Source of the DNA: Rhizobium sp. Root1334
Lineage (GTDB): Bacteria > Pseudomonadota > Alphaproteobacteria > Rhizobiales > Rhizobiaceae
Reading direction: 5' to 3'
Assembly (NCBI RefSeq): GCF_001426665.1
Contig: NZ_LMEY01000009.1
Location: 1,006-65,005, forward strand
Length of the DNA stretch: 64,000 nt
In this document: piece after piece, positions 8,648 through 15,740 of the stretch
How the letters are laid out: each line of letters begins with the position of its first letter
How positions within the stretch are numbered: position 1 is the stretch's first letter
Translations under genes and position numbers: made by a program
Notes under the pieces: generated by a model
Databases searched by the model: none
What the model was told of the DNA's origin: nothing
The model's input: only the letters and a program-made list of their open reading frames with translations

Positions 8648-9709
8648 TCAGCCGTTGATGATGGCGATGCCGCGTCCCTTGAAACCGATGGCGACCTCGG
8701 TTGCCGGCGCAAGTGCGCGCTCGACGGCCGGATCGACAACGAAAAGTCTGCCTGTGCTCGTCTCTACCTCGTATTCGACATGGTCGCCAAGATAGGCAGC
8801 ATGGGTGATCTGGCCCGGATAGGCGGCCTCGGATGCCGGCTCCAGGGTGATTGAATTCGGCCGCACGGCAAGCTTTGCCGGTCCCGGTTTCGCGTTGCGG
8901 CTTGGAACCCGATGTTCCAGTCCGGCGATGCGGATCGTCGCGTCAGCGCCATCCACACTGATGACGTCGCAGGCAACCACATTGGCCTCGCCCATGAAGT
9001 CGGCAATGAAGGCCGAAGCCGGTGCCTCGTAGAGATCGCGAGGCGAACCTTCCTGTGCAATCACGCCGTCCTTCATGATGACGATGCGGTCGGAGACGGC
9101 CAGCGCCTCGTCCTGGTCATGGGTGACGTAAACTGCGGTAAAGCCGAGGCGCTGCTGCAATTCGCGAATTTCGGTGCGCACCTGACGGCGTAGCCGGGCG
9201 TCGAGATTGGACAGCGGTTCGTCGAGCAAAAGCACCTGCGGTTCCAGCACAAGCGCGCGGGCAACGGCGACGCGCTGTTGCTGGCCGCCGGACAGTTCGG
9301 CCGGAAGCCGCCCTCCCATGCCGGCGAGGCCGACGAGCTTCAGGCCTTCTTCTGCTTTCTCGCGCGCTTCTTTCTTCTTCAGCCCGGAGGACTCCAGGCC
9401 ATAGGCGACATTGTCGAGCGAACTCATATGCGGAAACAGCGCATAGGACTGGAACACCATCGAGACATCGCGCTCATTGGCCGGCAACATGGTTACATCC
9501 TTGCCGCCGATCAGGATCTTGCCGGCGCTCGGATGCTCAAGCCCGGCCAGCATGCGCAGCGTCGTGGTCTTGCCGCAGCCCGACGGGCCAAGCAGCGTCA
9601 CCAACTGGCCGGGCTCGATGGTCAGGGACAGGTCGTGGATCGCGGTAAAGGCGCCAAACTGCTTCTTGATGTTCTGAAAGACGACCGAGCCGGAGCGGGG
9701 AGTGATCAT
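8648..9709 (-). CDS. ABC importer ATP-binding protein (FbpC/AfuC type)
   Basis: 353 residues. Walker [19 protein letters not shown] (about residues 37-54), signature [15 protein letters not shown], Walker [12 protein letters not shown], switch THDQDEA, and a C-terminal TOBE region from about residue 240. Its ATG overlaps the stop of the permease gene by four bases, so the pair is translationally coupled. It powers the fused permease and the AfuA-like binding protein encoded upstream. Confidence 0.9.
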   Translation of the reverse strand: MITPRSGSVVFQNIKKQFGAFTAIHDLSLTIEPGQLVTLLGPSGCGKTTTLRMLAGLEHPSAGKILIGGKDVTMLPANERDVSMVFQSYALFPHMSSLDNVAYGLESSGLKKKEAREKAEEGLKLVGLAGMGGRLPAELSGGQQQRVAVARALVLEPQVLLLDEPLSNLDARLRRQVRTEIRELQQRLGFTAVYVTHDQDEALAVSDRIVIMKDGVIAQEGSPRDLYEAPASAFIADFMGEANVVACDVISVDGADATIRIAGLEHRVPSRNAKPGPAKLAVRPNSITLEPASEAAYPGQITHAAYLGDHVEYEVETSTGRLFVVDPAVERALAPATEVAIGFKGRGIAIING

Positions 9710-11937
9710 GCGGTTTTCTCCTGACCGAGGGTGAGGGAAGGGGTTGTGGTAACGCCGGCGACGCGATTTTCGCGCCGCAACCGGCGTTCACCGACGAGAA
9801 GCTGGAAGCCGGCGATGACGACGATCATCACCACGATCAGCATCGAGGAATAGGCGATCGCTACGCCATACTCGCCGTTTTCGACGAGGCCGACGATATA
9901 GGAGGTTGCCATGTTGTATTCGGCGCTGACGAGGAAGATGACGGCGCTGATCGAGGTGATGGCCCGCACGAAGGAATAGACCAATGCCGCGGTGATCGCC
10001 GGGCGTAGCAGCGGCAGGATGACCTTGCGGATCGTCCGGAAGCTGGTGGCGCGCAGGGTCAGCGATGCCTCGTCGAGGCTCTTGTCGAGCTGGCTCATTG
10101 CCGCCACGCCGCCGCGCACGCCGACTGGCATGTTGCGGAAGACGAAGCAGGCAATCAGGATCAGTGCCGTGCCGGTCATTTCCAGCGGCGGCAGGTTGAA
10201 GGCCATGATGTAGCTGATGCCGATGACCGTGCCGGGGATGGCAAAGCTCATCATCAGGGCGAATTCGAAGACGTTGCGGCCGGCGAACCTCTGGCGGACG
10301 ATAAGGTAGGCCGTCAGCAGGCCGACAGCGGCGGTCAGAGGTGCCGAAATCAGCGCGATCTCGATCGTCGTCCAGAACGAATTCCAGGCCACGCCGGTCC
10401 AGGCCAACGCGCCATCGCGCATTTCGACGGAGAAGGCGCGGGCGTAGTGGTCAAGCGTCAACGAGTTGTCCAGACCCCAGGTCTTCACGAAGCCGCCGAA
10501 CAGGATCATGCCATAGATGACGATGGTGAAGATCATCCACGGGATGACCATGGCGTGCACGGCAATGGAGACCGGGCGCGGCAGGGCGATGTGCGCACCA
10601 CTGTCGCCCTTGCCGGTGACGGTGGCGAAGTTCTTGCCCGACAGCCAATAGCGCTGCGCAAGAAACGCCGTCAGTGTGAAGCAGAGCAGGATGATCGCAA
10701 GGACTGCGGCGCGGGACGGATCGTTCTGCGAACCGACGACGGCAAAGAAGATTTCCGTCGACAGCACGCCATGGCTACCGCCGAGCACCAGCGGATTGCC
10801 GAAATCGGCCATGCTCTCGATGAAGCCGATCAGGAAGGCGTTGGCGATGCCCGGTTTCATCAAGGGCAGCGACACGCGCCAGAATGTACGCCAGCGGTCG
10901 GCGCGAAGCGTTTGCGATGCTTCTTCCATTGACGGGCTGACGCCTTCGACGACGCCGATGAGCACGAGGAAGGAAATGGGCGTAAACGACAGGACCTGGG
11001 CGATCCAGATACCGGTGAGGCCATAGAGCCAGCGGCCGGGCTCGATGCCGAACAGGCTGGACATCCACTCGGTGATGACACCGGCGCGGCCGAACAGCAG
11101 CGTCAGCGCAAGACCGATGACGAAGGGCGGGGTGATGATCGGCAGGACCGTCAGGAGCCGCAGGCCCTTCTTGAAGGGAAAGCGCGTGCGGGTGGCGACC
11201 AGCGCAAAGGCAAGACCCATGATGGTCGAGCCGCCGGCTGTCATCAGGGCCAGCCACAGAGTACGCCACGCGACGCCGCAGCGTTCGCCACCGACCACGC
11301 AGCCGAGGCTCCAGATCGAATTGTCCTGAATGTTGCGGGTAAAGCCGTCCGGATTGAACGATCCATCGAAATCCTGGAAGGCGCCGACCAGCATGCTTCC
11401 GACGGGGTAGAACACGAAGATCGCAACGAGGAAAACCAGCATGGCGATGGAGGCGACAACGAAGGCATCGCCCTTCATGACGCCGCGTTCTGCAAGGCCG
11501 AAGGAGAAAATGAGCACGAAGGCGACGGCCGAGAGTACGGCGCCGGCTCCCATCGAAGGCTGTCCGTCGGCAAGCGCGCCGAACAACGTTTCGCTGATCG
11601 TCCAGGTCCAGCCGGAAAAGCCGATCGCCAGCCCCTGAAGCGTCAGGAAAAGAACGCCGGCGGCACCGGCTGCAGCAAGGACCGCGCCTCGCTGCATCGG
11701 ATCGCGCAGGAACCGCGCGGCGGCGGCAGTGGCCATGATCAGTGCCGGAATGGTCAGCCACCAGCGGCCGTACTCAAGAATCTGCAGGATGCCGGGTGCG
11801 ACGGAAGCCTCGGACGGGAAACCGGAGAACCAGCCAAGCCCGAGAAAGCCGCCCTCGATCCTGTACCATGGAACGAGAATGAACGCGGCGATCCCCAATG
11901 CGAGGACGATATCCAGTCTGCGGTTGCGATGGTCCAT
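9706..11937 (-). CDS. Fused double ABC permease (FbpB/AfuB type)
   Basis: 743 residues, about twice a single permease, with two inner-membrane permease halves. Each carries the EAA loop that docks on the ATPase: EEASQTLRADRWRTFWRVSLP in the first half and DEASLTLRATSFRTIRKVILP in the second. An N-terminal extension of roughly 200 residues adds more membrane helices. Duplicated permeases of this kind are typical of ferric/sugar-phosphate (Fbp/AfuB) importers. Start 11937 follows a 150-bp gap containing a stem-loop after the binding-protein gene. Confidence 0.88.
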   Translation of the reverse strand: MDHRNRRLDIVLALGIAAFILVPWYRIEGGFLGLGWFSGFPSEASVAPGILQILEYGRWWLTIPALIMATAAAARFLRDPMQRGAVLAAAGAAGVLFLTLQGLAIGFSGWTWTISETLFGALADGQPSMGAGAVLSAVAFVLIFSFGLAERGVMKGDAFVVASIAMLVFLVAIFVFYPVGSMLVGAFQDFDGSFNPDGFTRNIQDNSIWSLGCVVGGERCGVAWRTLWLALMTAGGSTIMGLAFALVATRTRFPFKKGLRLLTVLPIITPPFVIGLALTLLFGRAGVITEWMSSLFGIEPGRWLYGLTGIWIAQVLSFTPISFLVLIGVVEGVSPSMEEASQTLRADRWRTFWRVSLPLMKPGIANAFLIGFIESMADFGNPLVLGGSHGVLSTEIFFAVVGSQNDPSRAAVLAIILLCFTLTAFLAQRYWLSGKNFATVTGKGDSGAHIALPRPVSIAVHAMVIPWMIFTIVIYGMILFGGFVKTWGLDNSLTLDHYARAFSVEMRDGALAWTGVAWNSFWTTIEIALISAPLTAAVGLLTAYLIVRQRFAGRNVFEFALMMSFAIPGTVIGISYIMAFNLPPLEMTGTALILIACFVFRNMPVGVRGGVAAMSQLDKSLDEASLTLRATSFRTIRKVILPLLRPAITAALVYSFVRAITSISAVIFLVSAEYNMATSYIVGLVENGEYGVAIAYSSMLIVVMIVVIAGFQLLVGERRLRRENRVAGVTTTPSLTLGQEKTA

Positions 11938-11990
11938 GACGATCCCCGCGCCTTTTCATGATGTCAAATGTGGAGTGATGAGTGGCCGGA

Positions 11991-12025
11991 GACCGCACCG
12001 CAATCTGTGGAGGGTCAGTGCGGTC
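11991..12025 (-). terminator. Stem-loop between binding-protein and permease genes
   Basis: GACCGCAC/GTGCGGTC, eight paired bases, lies between the end of the binding-protein gene and the permease gene. No T-run follows on the minus strand. Such elements often stabilise the upstream message so that more binding protein than permease is made. Confidence 0.4.
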
Positions 12026-12087
12026 CCCGGACCTGGAGAAACCTTGGGTCAGGCCGCAGCAACAGCCACGGCCCGGCCGGTTCTCTC

Positions 12088-13119
12088 TTAGTTGGCGTTG
12101 GCGCTGATCTCGCGATCCCAGCGCTCAAGCAGTTCCTTGCGCTTGGCCGGATCGCCATAGGTCTTGAAGTCGTAGTCGATCAGCTTGATGTCCTCGAAGC
12201 GTGGCGCTTCCTTCGGGATTTCGGCCGTCTTGTTGGACGGCAATTGGAAGGACTTCGCATCCTTCATGCGCGACTGCACATCCGGCTGGAGCGCCCAATC
12301 ATACCATGTCTTGGCATTGTCGAGGTTTTTCGCGCCCTTGACGATCGACATCGAGCCGATCTCGTAACCGGTACCTTCGCACGGAGCGACCGACTTGACC
12401 GGAAAACCTTCAGCCGTCTGGGCAACGGCGTCATGCATGAAGACGATGCCGATCGCCGTTTCACCGCGCGCTGCAGCCTTCACCGGGGCAGAACCCGATT
12501 TGGTGTATTGCGAGATGTTGGCGTTGAGCTTCTTCAGGTAGTCGTAGGCTTGGTCTTCGCCCATGATCTGGACGAGCGAGGCCAGCGCCGTATAGGCAGT
12601 GCCGGACGAATTCGGGTTGGCGATCTGGATTTCACCCTTGAAGGCAGGGTCGAGAAGGTCGGCCCAGCACTTCGGTTCCTTGAAGCCCTTGGTCTTGAAA
12701 ATCTCGGTATTGTAGCCCCAGCCGAGCGCACCGGCATAGACGCCGACCGTCTTGTAGCCTGAGCTTTCCGCCTGCTTCTTGGCCCAATCCTGCAACTGGT
12801 CGAGCATCGGCGACTTGTATTCCTGCGTCAGGTTTTCAGATGCTGCCTGCAGGTGCGGATCGCCTGTGCCGGCCCACCAGATATCGGTCTTCGGGTTGCG
12901 CGCTTCGGCACGGATCTTGGCGTAGGTTTCGCCGGATGACAGGCGCACCATGTTGACCTTGATGTCGCTGTGCGCCTTCTCGAAGTCACCCTTCATCTGC
13001 TCGCAGATGACCACGTCGGCCGAGCAGATCAGGTTGAGGTCGCCGGCCGCCTGGGCCGAAAAAGCGGACAGTGTCGTTCCGGCAGCCAATGCAGCGACGG
13101 CAATATATCGTGAACCCAT
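12088..13119 (-). CDS. AfuA/FbpA-type ABC substrate-binding protein
   Basis: 343 residues: signal peptide (cleavage near SAQAAG, residues 22-26) and a two-lobed periplasmic binding fold. The family is usually labelled ferric-iron binding, but I do not see the adjacent tyrosine pair of iron-binding FbpA. Instead there are serine/threonine-rich loops (ICSADVV, NSSGTAY) and FMHDA and CEGTGYE, which resemble the pocket described for the sugar-phosphate binder AfuA. The operon also holds an IMPase-family phosphatase, and a LacI-family regulator is divergent, both fitting a phosphorylated sugar or polyol. AGGAGG seven bases upstream fixes the ATG. Confidence 0.82.
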   Translation of the reverse strand: MGSRYIAVAALAAGTTLSAFSAQAAGDLNLICSADVVICEQMKGDFEKAHSDIKVNMVRLSSGETYAKIRAEARNPKTDIWWAGTGDPHLQAASENLTQEYKSPMLDQLQDWAKKQAESSGYKTVGVYAGALGWGYNTEIFKTKGFKEPKCWADLLDPAFKGEIQIANPNSSGTAYTALASLVQIMGEDQAYDYLKKLNANISQYTKSGSAPVKAAARGETAIGIVFMHDAVAQTAEGFPVKSVAPCEGTGYEIGSMSIVKGAKNLDNAKTWYDWALQPDVQSRMKDAKSFQLPSNKTAEIPKEAPRFEDIKLIDYDFKTYGDPAKRKELLERWDREISANAN

Positions 13120-13161
13120 GAAACTTCCTCCTGTTGAAACAGCGCCTCCACGCCGATCGCT

Positions 13162-13179
13162 TTTGCAAGCGTGTGCAAA
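13162..13179. promoter_or_regulatory. LacI-type operator box 1 (TTTGCA-N6-TGCAAA)
   Basis: Exact 6+6+6 inverted repeat, 43 bp upstream of the binding-protein start. The core TTGCA-N6-TGCAA recurs exactly at 13251-13266 beside the LacI-family gene, making it the likely binding site of that regulator. Confidence 0.65.
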
Positions 13180-13250
13180 TGCTGCATGAGATGAAAACAG
13201 CTGTCAAACAAAATCTTCATAAAACTGTCACATTTCGATCAATCGAATGC

Positions 13251-13276
13251 TTGCACGCAATTGCAAAATTGTGCAG
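13251..13276. promoter_or_regulatory. LacI-type operator boxes 2 and 3 (overlapping)
   Basis: TTGCA-N6-TGCAA is exact at 13251-13266. A second copy, overlapping by six bases, reads TTGCA-N6-TGCAG at 13261-13276. They lie just before the GTG start of the LacI-family gene, as expected for an autorepressor that also controls the divergent transporter. Confidence 0.6.
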
Positions 13277-13303
13277 ATTATCCATCAAGGGTGGAGTGCG
13301 CCG

Positions 13304-14308
13304 GTGTCGCAGAAATTATTCGTCAGTGCTCAGGAAGTGGCGGAAAAAGCAGGCGTTTCGCGCTCTGCGGTTTCCCGCACGTTTACATCCGGCGCCAGCG
13401 TTTCGCCGAAAACGCGGCAAAAGGTCCTCGATGCCGCTGACGCGCTCGGCTACCATGTCAACCATCTTGCCCGCGGCCTGATGCGCAACGAAAGCGGTAT
13501 CGTCTGCCTGATCGTCTCGGAGATCGGCACGCCCTATCGGTCGGCGCTGTTGCGCGCACTGACGCAGCAGTTGCAGAATTCCGGCAAGGTCGCGATGCTG
13601 ATCAACACCGACCGGTCGGATGGCAGCGCCGATCTGGCGCTCCGCCAGGCTATCCGCTACCGGGCCGACGCATCGATCATCCTGTCCGGCCTGCCGGACA
13701 AGTCGATCACCGATCTCTGTCTGAAGAACGGCCAGCGGCTGGTGCTGATCAATCGTGATGACGACAGGGAAGGCCCGCTGAAAATCAATCTCGATGATGC
13801 GGATGCGGCGGCGCGTATCGCCACGGCATTCGTGCGGGCCGGTTGCAGCAAACTGGCCTTTGCCAATTCGCAGGCGGGCACCCCGAGCCTGATGGCCCGT
13901 GAGCACGGCTTCGTCGCCGCTGCCAAGGCTATGGGTCTCGATGTGATGGTCGAGCGGTTTGGTCATACCGGGTACGAAAGCGGCCGGGCTGTCGCCCAGC
14001 AGCTTCTGACCCGCAAGGAGCGCCCGGACGCGGTGTTCTGTGCCACGGACCTGCTCGCCTGCGGCTTCATGGATGCCGCACGGCACCAGTTTTCAATGTC
14101 CGTGCCGGATCAGATCTGCGTGGCGGGTTTTGATGATATCGAACAGGCGTCCTGGTCATCCTATGGGCTGACCACATTCGCGCAGCCAGTGGATATGACG
14201 GCGCGCGAGGCCGTGTCCTGGCTGGTATCGGAGACGGCGGAATCCGAGAACCATACGGTGCGCCTGCATGCCGATCTGGTGTGGCGAACCTCCATCCGGG
14301 GCGGTTGA
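13304..14308 (+). CDS. LacI-family transcriptional regulator
   Basis: 334 residues. The N-terminal helix-turn-helix (VSAQEVAEKAGVSRSAVSR) with the hinge-type LARGLMRNESGIVCLIVSEI is followed by a periplasmic-binding-like sensor domain (VCVAGFDDIEQASWSSYGL near the C-terminus). Such proteins usually repress sugar or polyol uptake until ligand binds. I choose GTG at 13304 because GGTGGAG lies seven bases upstream; the in-frame ATG at 13247 would put operator boxes 2 and 3 inside the coding region. It diverges from the AfuA-like operon and probably controls it. Confidence 0.85.
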   Translation: MSQKLFVSAQEVAEKAGVSRSAVSRTFTSGASVSPKTRQKVLDAADALGYHVNHLARGLMRNESGIVCLIVSEIGTPYRSALLRALTQQLQNSGKVAMLINTDRSDGSADLALRQAIRYRADASIILSGLPDKSITDLCLKNGQRLVLINRDDDREGPLKINLDDADAAARIATAFVRAGCSKLAFANSQAGTPSLMAREHGFVAAAKAMGLDVMVERFGHTGYESGRAVAQQLLTRKERPDAVFCATDLLACGFMDAARHQFSMSVPDQICVAGFDDIEQASWSSYGLTTFAQPVDMTAREAVSWLVSETAESENHTVRLHADLVWRTSIRGG

Positions 14309-14313
14309 GTCCC

Positions 14314-14886
14314 ATGGGCAGTGCGCTGAAAAAAACATCGAAAAAATCGGCGACATTTCTATCTGAACTGGCGCCTTTTACCGGCACGCTGTTCAATGAG
14401 AGAATGCGCGAGCAGTTTGCCGCCCTTTGCTACCGTATCGGCGGAGACGGCGGCATGTTCGAGGTGCTGTTGGTGACCAGCCGCGAAAGCGGCCGCTGGA
14501 TTATTCCGAAGGGCTGGCCGATGGCCGGCAAGAAGCCGCACGAGGTTGCTGCGATCGAAGCCTTCGAAGAGGCCGGCGTGCGCGGCAAGGCGAAGAAAAA
14601 GCCGTTCGGATATTTCACCTATCTGAAAATGTTCGACAATGGCCAACGCGCGCCCTGCTGTGTTCAGGTCCATCTGCTCGATGTCAGCGAAAGCTGTGAT
14701 GTGTTTCGCGAGAAGGGTCAGCGGCTCAGCGAATGGGTGTCCTGTGTCGAGGCGGCCCGGCGTGTTCGCGAGCCGGAGTTGAAAGGGCTTTTGCTATCGA
14801 TGCAACGGGCTGTCACCGTAAAGCCATCCCGAATACGCGCTAAGTCTCAATTAATCCGCGGTATTCACTCTCCCGATCACGCATGA
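14314..14886 (+). CDS. NUDIX hydrolase
   Basis: 190 residues. The NUDIX region reads WIIPKGWPMAGKKPHEVAA then IEAFEEAGVRG; the terminal EExG metal motif is intact, while the arginine of the classical REUxEE box is replaced by isoleucine. This form is common in a rhizobial group resembling diphosphoinositol-polyphosphate hydrolases. It would cleave a nucleoside-diphosphate-linked or polyphosphate compound in the cytoplasm. It starts six bases after the LacI-family gene and may be cotranscribed, with no obvious functional link. Confidence 0.82.
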   Translation: MGSALKKTSKKSATFLSELAPFTGTLFNERMREQFAALCYRIGGDGGMFEVLLVTSRESGRWIIPKGWPMAGKKPHEVAAIEAFEEAGVRGKAKKKPFGYFTYLKMFDNGQRAPCCVQVHLLDVSESCDVFREKGQRLSEWVSCVEAARRVREPELKGLLLSMQRAVTVKPSRIRAKSQLIRGIHSPDHA

Positions 14887-14920
14887 CCGCGATGAATTCA
14901 GTGAATGCTTGCAACTGCGC

Positions 14921-15100
14921 CTAGCCAAACCGCTCCATGGCGAAATCCGCGGGGGCAACGTTATAGGCAGGCGTGGCATTAGGGTTCAGGCGGCTGGTTT
15001 TCGATAGTGCCACGCTGCTGTTGTTGACCATTGTCAGGGTCAATAACAGAGCGGCGCCCAGAACGAACCCAAATGCAAGATAGGAAAATTTTGCGAGCAT
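14921..15100 (-). CDS. Small single-span membrane protein, unknown function
   Basis: 59 residues. One hydrophobic segment (YLAFGFVLGAALLLTLTMV, about residues 7-25) is followed by a polar, asparagine- and proline-containing tail ending in DFAMERFG. AGGAG lies eight bases before the ATG, a good site for so short a gene. I do not recognise the family. It may be an anchored or secreted small protein; a function cannot be given. Confidence 0.55.
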   Translation of the reverse strand: MLAKFSYLAFGFVLGAALLLTLTMVNNSSVALSKTSRLNPNATPAYNVAPADFAMERFG

Positions 15101-15395
15101 GTTAGAGACTCCTGTTTGCTCAGCGATTGCAATGCTGCACGGTGAGAAAAGTTCCTGCCAGGAATGCAAAAAACAATCTTACGCCTTTTCCCGCGTTCTT
15201 CGAAGTGGGCATGTGCAATTTCCTGCAAGCGGCCTGCCGTTTAACGCGGATCTGGACCATGCGGCCAGCGCATGGGTGGCCTGAGGATTTGGCGCTGTTC
15301 CTCCATAATCGGGAGGCTTATATACAGGTCATCAAAACGACAACGGCGCCAGTGAATGGCTGCCGGGCTCGGAAAGCCCTAGAAAGGGGATCATC
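15101..15395. other. Intergenic leader region upstream of DUF1127 gene
   Basis: About 295 bp without a supported gene. It must hold the promoters of the small membrane-protein gene (minus) and the DUF1127 gene (plus). CCTCC and GGGAGG at 15301-15315 could pair to form a short hairpin, and a TATATA stretch lies at 15319-15324; no convincing -35 pairs with it. Confidence 0.35.
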
Positions 15396-15542
15396 ATGAA
15401 CGTAGCACGCTCTTTCAACAATTGGCGCAAGTACCGTCAGACGGTCACCGAACTGGGCCGTATGACCTCCCGCGAACTGCGCGATCTCGGCATTGACCGT
15501 GCCGACATCGAAAGCATCGCCCGCGCCTCGGTTGCTCGCTAA
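15396..15542 (+). CDS. DUF1127 small basic protein
   Basis: 48 residues, start MNVARSFNNWRKYRQTV, with the DUF1127 core TSRELRDLGIDRADIESIAR. GGGGA lies seven bases upstream. Alphaproteobacterial DUF1127 proteins are small, arginine-rich and cytoplasmic; one (CcaF1 of Rhodobacter) is an RNA-binding protein that acts on sRNA maturation. An intrinsic terminator follows at 15574, so the gene is transcribed alone. It is too short for most ORF callers but the reading frame, ribosome site and terminator agree. Confidence 0.88.
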   Translation: MNVARSFNNWRKYRQTVTELGRMTSRELRDLGIDRADIESIARASVAR

Positions 15543-15573
15543 TACCTGACATACCGCCTCCAGCGAAGTTTAC

Positions 15574-15606
15574 AAAAACGCCCGTTGCCTTGCAGCGGGC
15601 GTTTTT
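15574..15606 (+). terminator. Intrinsic terminator after DUF1127 gene
   Basis: An exact 11-bp stem (AAAAACGCCCG / CGGGCGTTTTT) with an 11-base loop, ending in TTTTT, 32 bp after the DUF1127 stop. Confidence 0.9.
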
Positions 15607-15740
15607 ACGTTTGACGTTATCGACGAAGGGATGGTGGGCCGCGCTCATCTGAAAGTTGACAAACGGCGCTCCGATTTGTCATTCGCGTTCACACATGGTT
15701 GTGCCAATCTGCCTGCAATCTGATTCCGGGGGGCAAGAGA

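Noticed and set aside
12088..13119. Ferric-iron binding protein label
   Set aside because: Family membership alone supports iron; local motifs and operon context point to a phosphorylated sugar.
13247..13303. ATG 13247 as the start of the LacI-family gene
   Set aside because: It would translate through two operator boxes, and GTG 13304 has a better ribosome site and family-like N-terminus.
15301..15315. CCTCC/GGGAGG pair upstream of DUF1127 as another anti-SD sRNA hairpin
   Set aside because: Here CCTCC is in a stem, not a loop, and is only five bases long; it lacks the CCTCCTCCC word.
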